Assembly: GCA_003024175.1 (NCBI GenBank)
Contig: MDYQ01000079.1
Location: forward strand, 49,637-113,636
Length of the DNA: 64,000 nucleotides
Direction of reading: 5' to 3'
From: Planoprotostelium fungivorum
Lineage: Eukaryota > Evosea > Variosea > Cavosteliida > Cavosteliaceae
Shown: positions 36,795 to 48,024 of the stretch, piece after piece
How positions within the stretch are numbered: position 1 is the stretch's first letter
Layout of the letters: every line of letters begins with the position of its first letter
Position numbers and translations under genes: made by a program
The notes under the pieces: model-generated
The model's database searches: none
Told to the model about the DNA's origin: nothing
What the model saw: only the letters and a program-made list of their open reading frames with translations

Positions 36795-38015
36795 TCAGTC
36801 TTCTCTTATCGTCCAATCGATGGGCTCTTCTCCGAATTTTTCGAGCTCCTTGTTCGTCTTAGAGAAGCATTTGCATCCCCACCACTTCTTGACAGAAAGA
36901 GGAGAAGGATGAGCGGCCTCTATGACGGCATGCTTCGATCGGTTGATGTTCGCTCCCTTCTTCTGAGCAAATCCTCCCCAACTGTAGAGTCAAGGTTGAA
37001 ACGGAGAAAGAGAGAGGAGAAGAGGATACAGTAAGAAGACAACCCCGGACTTCTTCTCATTGACGATACGGATGATGGCATCGGTAAATGTGAGCCAACC
37101 GTATTTAGAGTGGCTGTTGGCCTCGTGGGCTCTTACGGTCAATCTTTTTCGTGAGATCAGATGGTGAAATGATGGATGTGTGGATGACTCACGATGCATT
37201 CAACAGTAAGACGCCACGCTCGGCCCACTGAGTTAGATCTCCTGATTTGGGGATCTTGAAGTCAGGGATATCGGTCGATAACTCTTTGTAGATGTTCCTA
37301 AAGACAATGAGCGAAGGTGGATGGATGGATGAATCACCTCAGAGAAGGTGGAACGGTGATGCCTTTTCTGACGGAGAAGGAAAGCCCATGCGCTTGGTTG
37401 TTGTCATGATATGGATCCTGATTGAATCAGTGGTGGATGATGGGACGTGATGCACCTGACCAATGATGACGACTTTGACGTCTTTGAGAGGAGTCAAGTT
37501 CATGGCGGCGAAGATGTCCTCTTCAGGTGGAAAGATCTGATGGAAATGTCGGTTCTGTGTCACGTGATGATATCGGTCGCACCTCTTTTCCATCCTTCTT
37601 CTCTTGTTCGATCTGAGAGATCAGCTTCTTGAAATAAGGCTTCTGCACTTCATCGGCCAACGCAGCTCTCCAATGGGGATCTTTCAGATGGTCGAAGAGG
37701 GTGCCGGTAGACTCTACGATGGTAGGTTCTTTCTCTTCTTCTTTGCCTCCGTTTGTCTCTTCTGTCTTCTTCTCTGGTGTCTCTGTGGTTGTATGAGCGA
37801 AAATGACAATGTGACACCTCACTCTTGATGATAAACGCATCTAATCCTCTCTGTTTCTTCGCAGGAGCCTCCTGTGCGGTCTCTTCCAACTTTTTCTTCG
37901 GCATGGATGTAGTTGTCAACTGGCGACTGAGTGTAATGCGATGTCTTTGTTGCTCAGGTAGACTTTTCAGTCGTTGGAGTGTACTGATCGAGCGTGTTCT
38001 GAGTAAACTGATCAT
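36795..38015 (-). CDS. UNG: Uracil-DNA glycosylase
   Basis: UNG removes uracil from DNA in base-excision repair. The ATG at 38015 gives [20 protein letters not shown], an Arg/Ser-rich leader typical of a mitochondrial presequence. A second ATG at 37904 gives [20 protein letters not shown], a Lys-rich nuclear-type N-terminus with GLDAFIIK resembling a PIP-box-like region. The catalytic domain has [14 protein letters not shown], the water-activating [18 protein letters not shown] (Asp), [31 protein letters not shown] and [15 protein letters not shown]. The Leu-loop is AAHPSPLS with the catalytic His. It ends [11 protein letters not shown] with TGA at 36795-36797. All catalytic residues are present. 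About six introns. The two starts suggest mitochondrial and nuclear forms from one gene, as known for UNG1/UNG2 elsewhere; that is inference. Confidence 0.93.
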
Positions 38016-38321
38016 GCACCGAATGCTCTCACCGAACCGAATTCCGCTAACTCGATTTACAACGTAACGTTTCAAATTTTGAATTTGAATAATTTTGAAT
38101 AAAGAGCAATCAACGAAAACTTGACGAAAACTTTTGATCGAAGAATCAACATTTGAAAAACCGAAGGAAAAAAGTAGAATTTTAATTTCAAATTTGATAT
38201 TTCATCGGAATTTCCGCGTATCTTCCCGCATCAAGAATAACGACTTTCATCTCTCCTCCATCAAATCGACGCAAGACACCAACACAACAAGCAAACGACA
38301 ACAACAAACACTTACCACACC
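38016..38321. promoter_or_regulatory. Divergent UNG/HSP20 promoter with heat-shock-element-like sequence
   Basis: An AT-rich 306-bp region between the UNG start (-) and the HSP20 start (+). TTCATCGGAATTTCC at 38201-38215 and a nearby TCTTCCCG give alternating TTC/GAA-type pentamers close to, but not exactly, the nGAAnnTTCn heat shock element. The CA-rich last 60 bp look like the HSP20 5' leader. An HSF site here is inference from the neighbour's function. Confidence 0.4.
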
Positions 38322-38759
38322 ATGCCCAAGGACAACGACACGAAGGCCTTAGCTTCCTTCCACCCCGAATCCCTGTTCGACTTCAGGGACATCTACTCAC
38401 CCTTCTTAGCTCTCCAGACCCTCAAGCCTTTCTTAGAAGACAAACAGAGGAGAGCCTTCCCCGGCATCCAGAAGACTGACGACGGCTACCTCATCGAGGC
38501 TGAGATGGCGGGAGTCCCGAAAGAGAACGTGTCGGTGGAGGTCAAGGATGGCTTGCTTCTCATCAGCGGCAAGCAGAAGATGGAAGAAGAGAAGGACGGA
38601 AGGAAGATGTACAGCCGCAGCGACTTCTACCAGTCCGTCAGACTTCCCAAAGATGCAGATCATGAGAGCGTCAAGGCGAGCTACGTGGATGGACTGCTTA
38701 AAATCCACATGAAGGGAACAGAGTGCAAGGATAACACGAAGAGGATTACCATCGAGTAA
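38322..38759 (+). CDS. Small heat shock protein (HSP20/alpha-crystallin family)
   Basis: An intronless 145-residue protein in an intron-rich window. It opens MPKDNDTKALASFHPESLFD. The alpha-crystallin domain runs from about residue 50: FPGIQKTDDGYLIEAEMAGV, PKENVSVEVKDGLLLISGKQ, SDFYQSVRLPKDADHESVKA and SYVDGLLKIHMKG. It ends with KRITIE, a C-terminal I-x-I/V-like motif that docks neighbouring subunits in sHSP oligomers. The A-x-Y-x-D-G-L-L core motif is conserved. Such proteins hold unfolding clients in an ATP-independent way during stress. Lack of introns is common for heat-induced genes, since splicing fails in heat. Confidence 0.95.
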   Translation: MPKDNDTKALASFHPESLFDFRDIYSPFLALQTLKPFLEDKQRRAFPGIQKTDDGYLIEAEMAGVPKENVSVEVKDGLLLISGKQKMEEEKDGRKMYSRSDFYQSVRLPKDADHESVKASYVDGLLKIHMKGTECKDNTKRITIE

Positions 38760-38964
38760 GGAGGCTGTACGAAGAGAAATAAAAGATAACTCTGAAACTG
38801 TGGCCTTGTGTCTTCTACTGATCCTGATTGGACGGTAAACTCTAACGGTGTTCGTGATGCAATCGTGTTCACAAATTCAGCGTACAGACGTCTATGTGGA
38901 GGAAGTCGGTTGTAGATGAATAATCAAAACCATTTCGCGATTACACATCACATCGGTCGATGAC

Positions 38965-41900
38965 ATGAGCGCAGCCTCGACATTGAAGGAAGATGGTATG
39001 AATACGATTCTATTACGAGAGCCTGACGAGATTTTAAGAAGAACAAGAGGAATCATTCGAGATTGAAGACAATGAAGATTTGAGCAGTGATTCCCTCAGC
39101 GCGACATTGAGAGATGTCCTGTTATTGGATACGTCCAGCTCGATGATCACTGCTTCTGGTCTAGAATTGCGTCTGCCCAGGCTCGTCAATCGACTGGCAG
39201 AATCAAAGGTATGTATTGGTTTCTCTAATCTGATGCTCTGACGAGAAGGATTTGCATCGTTCGATCGTAACACTCATATGATGCAGTCGAAATACTTTGA
39301 AGAGATGTCGCCTGTCGTATCAGAGATAGAGAAATATAAAGACACGGCGGAAGACATACAGAGACGCGCGCAGTCATTAGAAGAGAGAACCGACATCATC
39401 AAGAACAAATTTGACAATCCAGAGGTAATCATCATCACGAGAGACACGAATCATTGAAGAGATCCATTTCAGGACGGAATCAAATTACGTCTACTGTCTG
39501 TAGATGATAATCTGAGAGACGTTCAAGATCAGATGGAGTCGACTCAGAACGTCATCGACACACTCCAACACATGAGAAAGTTCTCAGAGGTGATGTCAGA
39601 TCACGATCGAGCGATGAGCGATGGAGATTGGAAGAAAGCTGCAACCTCTTACCGATGCATGGTGACGTGTCTCCATCTCTCGAGATGATGCCGACATCGA
39701 TCAGATCGCGGCCTTCGATGAAGTACCCGAGCGATTGCGAGATCGATCAGACGTGATCATCTTCCATCAGATGAAAGTGAGATCGTCCATCCTCTTGACA
39801 AATGTTTCCGTTCGAACGTGAGACAAGTGAATGACTCGACCGCAGGAGACTCTGTCGCAGAGAAAATCGGTTTTAAAATCGAAATTAAATTCACTGTGGA
39901 AGAGGTCCATCAAGATAGAGCCACACAGTCTCACCTTGTCTGACGAGGGTGAAGAGAAAATTGTTCGCGTCGATTGACATCTGAAATAGAGATCGATCTG
40001 GACGATCTGGTGCTGTGTTTGAACAATTATGATGTGGAATACCTCCGTGGAAAACTGGCGGAATTCTCATCGAACTTGATGACGCAGATATTGGAGCCGA
40101 TCTTGAGCGTTGTAGATCATGAGATACGGGTGGAAGACAAGGAGAATATCACTCTGATCCAATTCATCACGAAGGAGGGAGACAAGGTACGAATCATACA
40201 ATCACACATCAGTCATCATGTCACCACATCATGTACTTACATCATGTCATTACATCACATCATCACATCACATCATCACATCACATCATCACATCACATC
40301 ACATCATCACATCACATCATCACATCACATCATCACATCACAATACGACCACATCGATCCACGAGATTACAACATCACGATCCCATCAAGTCGAAACGAA
40401 TACACCCCACACGATCACACATCCAACGCTGAACGAAAAAAAGATTGAAAAAAAGACAAAAAACAAGAACAGAGCCGAATCCTTCACTCCAAACGACTGT
40501 GAGACACTTGCATTAGAAAAACTGACGCACAACAGTCACAACTGATCTGAAGCACATCGAAAGAGTTCTCACTCGCATCTACGCCAAGTTGAGAGACGAT
40601 GACGAGACGATGAGGAAGATCATGAGTGGACTGTGGGACCCTCTATCCACGTCCATTCTCTTTCGTCTGCACTCGATTCAATCGGACCTCCTCGAAGAGC
40701 TGGAGGCTATACCGGGTAGCGTCGGAGAATTAGACAGACAGATGAGAGATATGGGTGAAATTTCGGTGAAATTCCACGGCTGACGAATCAGGCTGCGGAG
40801 AATTCGGAGGTCTGTCTAATGTGGTGGGTGATGTACAAATCCTTTATGATTCAAAGAAGAGAGTTCAACTACTGGAGAAGACAAGAGAAGCAGCACTGAC
40901 CGACGATCACACGTTACTTACCGTGAGTCGTCTCGTTCGAAATTTCACCTTACGTTCGAAAAGGTGTCGGCCGTGGAATCGATTGTAGATCTACTCCACA
41001 CAGAAGAAGGCGACACTTCACCCTTTTGCATCGGTGCGAGAGAGACTTCCAATTCCACCGTTTCGAAGAGGTTCTCCTCTTTCATCACCCTCTTACGCTC
41101 CTCCCTCGATCGAGCCACGACTGGTCCCCCCGAGAGGTGTGATGACGTCATCACACGTCATCGTGACGTCATCACAGGTTCTCGAACGCATACGAGGCCG
41201 TGAGAAGTGCCATCGACCTCTATGTCTCTGTCGTTCCAACGGAGACACTTGTTCCTTCTTTAGGGATGGTGTTTGTCAACGAGTGCAACTGTCTCGCCTT
41301 CGTCTTACCTCTGTTGGCGGTGCTGTGCAGATTGAGGCGAGTTGTAGATGGTGGAGGGTCTGACGGGTGAATAGTTTACCCGAGACACTGTCGGAGGGGG
41401 TCAGCTTGGTGGATTATGTTCCTATTTTTAGAAACATGGCCGACAGACAATTGTCCGCTCAGCTCGTGAGGCCTCCCTCGACTATTTTAAGAACCAGACT
41501 GAACGAAAGGACAGGAGAGACAGAAGCATGTCTTATTACAAGTGTTCGATGGATGGTCCGGCCTGGCAGACACACACGACCCTTCTTCTTTCAATTCGGT
41601 AAAGAAGACGATACAGAGACTCCTGCACGAATTAGAATTGCTGTCTAAACTGTGGAAGGTGGGAGGGTGGGAAGGGTGGAACTGAATGGAGCAGGAGATC
41701 TGTACGGGACCGTTGTATCTGTTTTTGATGGGGAATATGGTCGATGCCGTATTGGAGCGTTTCACCAAAGAGGTGATCTCATCGTTTCATTTTATCATCA
41801 TGACGATCATCCACATCATCGACATCATCTACACATGAATATCATCATCTACACAAGAAACATCATCAACATCATCTCACAACATCCATCCGATCAATTC

Positions 41901-42320
41901 ACCGACGCACTTTCATCATCACCATCATCACATCAACTTCTGAACGATCCAGCTGTTATCTCTCAAAGACATCAGCGAAGAAGAGACACACTCCCTCCAC
42001 CGTCTCTTGACCTTGCTCTTCGATGTCAGGAAATTCTTCGTATCAAAGGGAGCCACCGTTGTGAGTCCCAAATCCTCTTTCATTTTATTTTATTCTCCCG
42101 CTGACGATATTAGGATATCAACCGATTCAGCTACAAGTTCCTACGCTTCTGGAAGGTGACAGAAGTCTTAGAGCTGTCTCTGTCTGACATCACGACCAAC
42201 TATAAGAACGGACACTATGTGGAGTTCACTCCGAAGGAGTTGAGAGAGCTCATCGTCAGCCTCTTCAGTGACTCTCCGAAGAGGAAGGACTTGGTGTATC
42301 TCATTAATAAAAACGCATGA
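38965..42320 (+). CDS. ZW10: ZW10-like RZZ/NRZ tethering-complex subunit
   Basis: ZW10 acts in the NRZ (Dsl1-type) complex that tethers Golgi-to-ER vesicles, and in the kinetochore RZZ complex of some lineages. The ATG at 38965 gives MSAASTLKED. Helical exons follow: LELRLPRLVNRLAESK, KYFEEMSPVVSEIEKYKDT, LLSVDDNLRDVQDQMEST, FDEVPERLRDRSDVIIFHQM and LVLCLNNYDVEYLRGKLAEF. Then come KIMSGLWDPLSTSILFRL and GLSNVVGDVQILYDSKKRVQ. Later exons give LDYVPIFRNMADRQLSAQL, CTGPLYLFLMGNMVDAVLER, FTKEDISEEETHSLHRLL and TPKELRELIVSLFSDSPKRK. The C-terminal block fits ZW10 best. Identification rests on the order of weakly conserved blocks, so another CATCHR-family subunit is a minor alternative. More than twelve introns, some with long CATCA repeats. 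The TGA is at 42318-42320. Confidence 0.75.
40200..40350. repeat. CATCACATCA repeat expansion in a ZW10 intron
   Basis: Near-perfect CATCACATCA-type repeats over about 130 bp. This is the most regular of the intronic repeats in the window. Confidence 0.88.
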
Positions 42321-42705
42321 TGTCTCACGCGCACATCATCTCAGACTGAGGACGTGTCGTCTTGATCTTCATAACTTGATCCCTTGCGGCTGTCACAGGT
42401 CTCCACTTCCAGAAGATAGGTGATGGTCGACATCGTCTGCATAGCAGGGAGGATGTCTCACGAGTTCACTTGGTTTGTGTCAGACACCTCTACACCCTTA
42501 CCAGTATCTCCGTTCAAACGTGTTGCCAATAAACCTGACGCCACCAACAGAAAAGATGATAATGCGACAGTCCCCACGTACGAATCAATTGCGCCGATAG
42601 AGTGCAAGACATTCTCCTGCGAGGTATCGTATGGTGACGAGGGTGTCAATTTAAGATGAGATAAAAATAGAGCCCATTGTTTCGTGCATCGACGCCGACT
42701 TCACG
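42321..42705. other. Intergenic spacer between ZW10 and the DnaJ-like gene
   Basis: An open frame (42420-42659) exists but has no motif and no splice partner. I looked here for a J-domain exon belonging to the next gene and found no HPD motif. Confidence 0.55.
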
Positions 42706-43365
42706 ATGGCCACTCAGACGGTAAAGAGATTACACTTCGGATGATCAGCTGAATCCAACAGTTATCATGCACATTAGAAGAATTATACACGGGCATCTTG
42801 AAGAAGGTCACAGTCACAAAGGTGATGCGTTCCAGCTGTAGTGATGCCAACGTAATGCAGGGTGATGGATCGTCGAAACAATTGAGTGTCGTCGTGAAAA
42901 AGGGATATAAAGACGGGACAAGTCTAAACTTTCCCAAAGAGGAGATCACACTGATCATCGAGGAACAGAAGCATTCTACCTTCGAGCGACGGAGAGACGA
43001 TCTGTATTATAAAGCCAACGTCTCTTTAGAAGAGGCACTGACCGGGACCACCATTAACCTCGTGAGGAGTAGGAGAGTGTATTTGGTCACTGATGTCTTT
43101 GCAGAAAACGTTAGACGGTCGAGCGTTGAGGATTGCCGTGAATGACATTGTCAAACCTGATTCCATCAAGAAGGTGAGGATGCGATCCAATTATTTCTAA
43201 AGACATCAGGTAGTCGGAGAAGGTATGCCCGTGTTGGCATCTAGTGTTAGCGTAGACAAGGAACAAGATGAGAGGGGCGATCTGTACATTCAGTTCTGCG
43301 TTGAGTTTCCGATCAGCTTGACGGCCGGGCAGAAGCAACTGATACACCAAGCTTTTAAACATTGA
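42706..43365 (+). CDS. DnaJ type-B C-terminal-domain protein lacking a J domain
   Basis: The ATG at 42706 gives MATQT. After a 57-nt intron the frame continues EELYTGILKKVTVTKVM, the start of DnaJ C-terminal domain I. Then come LSVVVKKGYKDGTSLNFP, FERRRDDLYYKANVSLEEAL and TGTTINL. The next exons give TLDGRALRIAVNDIVKPDS and VVGEGMPVLAS, then ERGDLYIQFCVEFPISLTAG and a stop at 43365. These are the two beta-sandwich peptide-binding domains and part of the dimerisation tail of DNAJB1/B4/B13-type Hsp40s. Family members usually have an N-terminal J domain of about 70 residues and a Gly/Phe linker; here the coding frame begins right at CTD I. It could bind unfolded clients but should not stimulate Hsp70. 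About 170 residues. Confidence 0.85.
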
Positions 43366-43597
43366 ACATTGTTCGCACCTTCTACCTTCTTCTCTTCATC
43401 GTCGTATCACCATCGTGATGGATACTAGCTCGACCTGCCTCGAATGATTTCGACGTGACTCATCGCATCGATTATGCCTACAGACGTTGCTGCCGCTGTG
43501 GTCTGTACGGATTTGGCGGGAAATTAATCTCCGGATAATACGTGGAAAACAACAAGGCTCAAATTTGACCCCCTTATCACTGACGCGAGTCTGTTAT

Positions 43598-45532
43598 ATG
43601 AGCGGCAAGAGGGCTTTGTTACGCAGGTTGAGGATGAAAAACAATGCACCACTCTCACCACAACATGGCGGACCACAACATACGAATCCGATCATGTATG
43701 GCCAATCTGCCCCATCATACTATGCACCACCCACCATTCCATACATGAACCACCCTATCAACATGCCTCATAATTATAACCTGAACCCGTATGGTTATTC
43801 ATACGGGCATTCTGCAATGCTGCCTCCACCCATGTCTTATCCCATCACCACTTCTTCTATATCTCCTTCTGGAGGTGAGCCATTCTCGGCCCATTTTAGA
43901 CCTCCGATTGATCACATTGAAGATTCGGCCAACCAACCGGCGCCGAACAACGACCCACAGAATCTTAAAGCGATAGAAGACTACATTGTGAGTCTCCTCA
44001 ATGGTGGAGCCAAGATATCAGAGCCAGAATCGAGACCAGTCGAACCCACTAATCAAGAAGAGATTCGCAAGTTAGAGTCGACGGTCGAGGCAGAACACAA
44101 TTTAGAACCTCCACCGGTGAGTTCATCATCGCATCACATAATCACATAGCGTAGGAGTCAGTCAAGCCGAAGCGAAACCTCAAAAACCTTCCCAAAAAGA
44201 CGACGCCCATCATAACAGACCCTCAATCTTTCATTCAACTCACCGGTGACTGTCCATCTTCACATATCATCTCACTCTGCTCAGATGAATGTGTCGCCCT
44301 CTTTAACGAATTGAAGCCCATCGCTGGTGAATATGCACGCAGGATGAAAGTACTCAAGAGGCTCAACAAATTGATTTACAATTATTTCTCTGGTGTGCAT
44401 CTTTCCTGATCGATGGAAGATCTGAAGACATCAGATGGTAAGCCACAGCTCCATTTGTTTGGGTCTTCTGCCAACAATTTTGGCATGAAGAACGCAGACA
44501 TGGACATTAGTCTTGTCATCGACGAGAAGCATGTGGGCTCTCCCAAGAGAATCGTCTTACGATTGGGAGACATTTTAAAGAGGAGTGAGTCCGACATCTC
44601 TCCTCCATCATCTCCATCATCATCATCGTCTAAACGTCCACAGAGAGGATGTTAGAAGTCGTCTGTCTTCCCAGAGCCAGAGTTCCCATTGTTAAATTCA
44701 AAGACGAGTTCTCCGAGCTGTCATGCGACATCTGCATCAACAACACCCTGGCCATACACAACACTCAACTCATTTCCACTTACTCCAAGTGAGCTCCATC
44801 TACAACGCTGTAGATTGCCGAATCCATTTTCTCACAATATCTCACAGGATCGACATACGAGCGAGACAGTTGGGCTACGTCATCAAGCATTGGGCCAAGT
44901 GCAGACAGATCAACGAACCCTATCAGGGCACCCTGTCCTCTTACGCTTGGATTGTCATGGCCTTGCACTATCTACAGACGCGAAATCCTCCCATCCTTCC
45001 TGTCTTACAAAACATGACTGCCCCGGGCGAAGAGAGGAAGAAGGTAGAAGTAGAAGGTCACGATGTTTATTTCTACTCCAATTGGGACTCTCTGAGAGAG
45101 TTTGGGACTCCGAACACGAGCAGCCTGGGGGAGCTGGTGACTGGCTTCTTTCGGTTGTATGCGGAAGAGTTTGATTGGAACGACTCGGTGGTGTCTCTTA
45201 GGACTGGTGATTCGAAAGACATGTAGTCTCATCTTCTCATGATGGGCAGGCGGTTACTTGACCAAAGAGGAGAAGCAGTGGGCCAAGCAGACCAACGACA
45301 GAGACAACATCTTGCTCACGATAGAGGACCCCTTCGAAGTGACGCACAATCTGGGGCGTCTGGTGGACAGAAGTAACTTGAAGGTGAAGAAGATGAGTCG
45401 GTGATGGCTGAACGAGAGGAGGTCATCAAGTACGAGTTCAAGAGGGCTTACAAACTGGCCGCCAGCGGCAAGCCTCTATCGAAGATTTGTGAGGAGTATG
45501 TAGCAGATACCAAGGAGGGCCAAACACAATGA
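43598..45532 (+). CDS. Cid1/TENT-type non-canonical nucleotidyltransferase
   Basis: Template-independent poly(A)/poly(U) transferases of this family tail RNAs. The ATG at 43598 gives MSGKRALLRRLRMKNNAPLS. A long Pro/Tyr/Ser-rich low-complexity region follows (to about 44110). The pol-beta-like palm has LHLFGSSANNFGMKNADMDI, with the G-S motif and the D-x-D metal ligands. LEVVCLPRARVPIVKFKDE and SCDICINNTLAIHNTQLIS complete it. The central domain has IDIRARQLGYVIKHWAKCRQ, INEPYQGTLSSYAWIVMALH and YLQTRNPPILPVLQ. The PAP-associated domain reads LGELVTGFFRLYAEEFDW and LLTIEDPFEVTHNLGR. The third catalytic Asp is expected in the VKFKDE region. No RNA-binding domain is evident beyond the disordered N-terminus. 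Nucleotide preference (A or U) cannot be read by eye. The TGA is at 45530-45532. Confidence 0.88.
44797..44816. repeat. Intronic short palindrome (CATCTACAACGCTGTAGAT)
   Basis: A 19-bp copy inside an intron of the nucleotidyltransferase gene. It is identical base for base to the copy at 59027-59045 in the aminopeptidase gene. Confidence 0.85.
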
Positions 45533-45737
45533 CATCACAATTCGCGCGCGAAGAGAGAAACAATTCACGGGGGAGAATGAAGAGGTCGTGATAAAGTCTC
45601 TATTTGCATCATCGGCGATTCATCGTTCATCTTCTGAAGCGATGTTCTTTGAAAGAATAAAAGAATTAAAAAAGGAAACTTCGTCGATTCATCACAAGGA
45701 AAACCGAACGCGATCGGTTATAACACAGACAGACACC

Positions 45738-46498
45738 ATGAAGCTATTCTCTATCATCGTATTCGACAACCGAAATGCAGAGAAACCACTGTCAATCGCC
45801 CGTGCCGAAGATCTATCCATGTTTGGGTTCTGGAAGAGAGGAACCATTCGAGAGCTGATCACCTTCGTTTCGAGACAATTGGCCTCCAAGACTGCACAAG
45901 GACAACGCCAAGTTGCCGCACACGATATGTCCGCCGAGCCACAGGACGGTATCTCCAAGTGAGTCGTCTTCTATTCACCTCTGAAATATTTTCTTAACGT
46001 CTATAGACTCCTGTGTCATGCGTATGTAAATGCAAGAAACGTCTCATATGTAGTCATCACGGACGGTGAATACCCCCAGCGTACGGCGTTCAATTTTGGA
46101 CAAAGAGCCGTAGAACTGTTGGAGAAGGAATATGGAGATAAGATGTTCAGCTCGAGCGGTGTCGATCAGCAGTTGACGGTGAATACCTTTCCATTCTCTC
46201 TTCCCCAATCGTCCATCGACTCGATCCAATGTGATGGACGTCTCATATCAAATGATAGGTCGCCGGACTGGATGAAGAGATCAAAAAGTATCAGAACCCA
46301 GCCGCCGTCGACTCCATCGCCAAGATCCACAACGACTTGAACGACACTCGTCAGATCATGGTGGAGAACATCGAGAAGGTCATTGCGAGAGGAGAGAAGC
46401 TGGATGACCTCCTGGCCAAGACGGATGATCTGTCTGAGAGCTCAAAGGTTTTTGTAACGCGTGCCAAGAAGATGAACAGCTGCTGCACCATACTGTAG
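45738..46498 (+). CDS. YKT6: YKT6 R-SNARE
   Basis: YKT6 is a lipidated R-SNARE used in ER-Golgi, endosomal and autophagosome fusion. The ATG at 45738 gives MKLFSIIVFDNRNAEKPLSI. The longin domain continues with FGFWKRGTIRELITFVSRQL and, after a short intron, LLCHAYVNARNVSYVVITDG and EYPQRTAFNFGQRAVELLE. The SNARE helix is LNDTRQIMVENIEKVIARGE, then KLDDLLAKTDDLSESSKVF, with the zero-layer Arg in VIARGE. The protein ends SCCTIL: the first Cys fits palmitoylation and CTIL is a CaaX prenylation box, as in the CCAIM-type end of human YKT6. There is no transmembrane helix, which confirms YKT6 rather than VAMP7. The TAG is at 46496-46498. Confidence 0.96.
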
Positions 46499-46795
46499 GA
46501 GAAATAAAGAGGAGAAAGGTACACAAGGATGATGGTGTCTTTGCATCGTGATGTGACGACAAACCGATCATCATCATGTAATTCTAAAGACTGTGTGTTG
46601 CCTTGTTCCTGTGTGACGCGGGCACAGTAGCCTCTAATCAAACTGTCCACCTCTACGCCAACACGATCCACTCTCAGCCCACGACATCTCCTCCACAAAC
46701 ATCCAGCACCCACAGCACATCCAAATCACATCCGCACCTCACGCAGATACTACTACACCCACTCCTTAGAGAATAGATCTCATCGCAGCGGCACA

Positions 46796-47326
46796 ATGTC
46801 TATAGAAGTGGCGTGCTGGTGTGGGAAGCTTCGTATAGATCTGAACAGTGAAGGACAAGGCGGGAGCAACCTGAGCGGAGATGTGGTCACGTGACTGTAT
46901 CCCTTACGACTTCTTAAGCGAGAGGAACAGACTGGATTCCATTTTGAAAAAGAGAGACACCAGAGAAGATGACCGCCCGAGAGAACACCGCTTTGAACCT
47001 GACCAAGTGAGATCCTCTTTGTGTGGAGCAGCCATGCTGATGATTCATACAGCTCTCCTCGTCTGAAAGAACCATCTCCATTGTTGTCTCGATCGTTGGA
47101 CAATCTGTTGGACCCGAACGCTCTGAGCTTGTCTCCCGGCGTCGTTAGAGGATTGACTCCGGCAATGGACATACAATCTCCTCCGAAGTCGTAAGTATCC
47201 TCAATGAGAGGTTCGAACGCCTCTGATCGTCTCTGCAGACCTATTACATCACCAACCTTGGGATTCAGAGTCCAAATCAAGACCCACACATTCAGCCCGA
47301 AGGCCTCACCCAGGATGAAGATTTAA
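46796..47326 (+). CDS. Hypothetical Ser/Pro-rich small protein
   Basis: Splicing by eye gives four exons. MSIEVACWCGKLRIDLNSEG starts at 46796. A second exon (about 46956-47006) reads TPEKMTARENTALNLT. A third has SPRLKEPSPLLSRSLDNLLD, then PNALSLSPGVVRGLTPAMDI. A fourth reads PITSPTLGFRVQIKTHTFSP and ends ASPRMKI at 47326. About 120 residues, largely disordered, with many S-P sites that a proline-directed kinase could use. No family is recognised. The frame holds through all three joins, which supports a real gene, but the second acceptor (after GAGAG) is unusual. Confidence 0.5.
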
Positions 47327-48024
47327 CTCTTCATCTCCCACCATCAATGGATCACACATATGTACTTTTTGAAGAATAGATAATATAAGACGAGACGAAA
47401 ATAGCTTTCCTCATCATGTTCTAATGGATGTTGGACACACCATGACATCGAAAGTCGAAAGAGTTTCTCTCGTTCACCAAATAGACAAATGCGTCGATCG
47501 TCCTGTCCAGACGATTCGAGCCCATTCACTGACTCCGACCGAATAGTATTCATCCAAGGGAGATGTGAACGATATCGCGCTCACTACATCATCCGTGACC
47601 GACGAGAAAGCTTTGGTCATTCACTCAATCAGGGGATGAAAAGGTTCAAGATCAGCGTTCGTCAGCTGTGTACATACATAGCTCTTCAATCCATTGTCTG
47701 AACTAGAGGGCAGATTAGCTGAACGAGTGACTGTACAACTTTGGGTGTGTTAACGTACCTATTTTCTACGAAATCTCCGTCTTTGACTTGACCATTGAAA
47801 ATCGAATTTGTATTCTTTTATTTTTTGTGGATCATCATCGGCCACAGTAACAGTATACCCTATCCGAGTAAGAGGTAGGGTTACGATCCATACTACAATC
47901 TCGCAAACTGCATACTATTCTATCACATACCTTCTATAGCGACTCTAGACTCATTCTGAAGAATCTCATTCGAGCATCGACCGAAGAAAGGGGAAGTTTC
48001 TCACGTATCGTTAGATTCTTTTAG
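47327..48024. other. Intergenic region, 0.7 kb
   Basis: No exon recognised on either strand. Short open frames (for example minus 47344-47553) lack motifs. AT-rich around 47780-47830. Confidence 0.5.

Noticed and set aside
40200-40350. CRISPR-like array of short repeats
   Set aside because: Units are simple CATCA words without unique spacers, inside a spliceosomal intron of a eukaryotic gene.
42420-42659. Possible missing J-domain exon upstream of the DnaJ-like gene
   Set aside because: The frame has no HPD motif and no helix pattern of a J domain.
46780-47289. 169-codon minus-strand frame
   Set aside because: Opposite the spliced plus-strand gene at 46796-47326, whose frame is kept across three joins; the minus frame has no motif.
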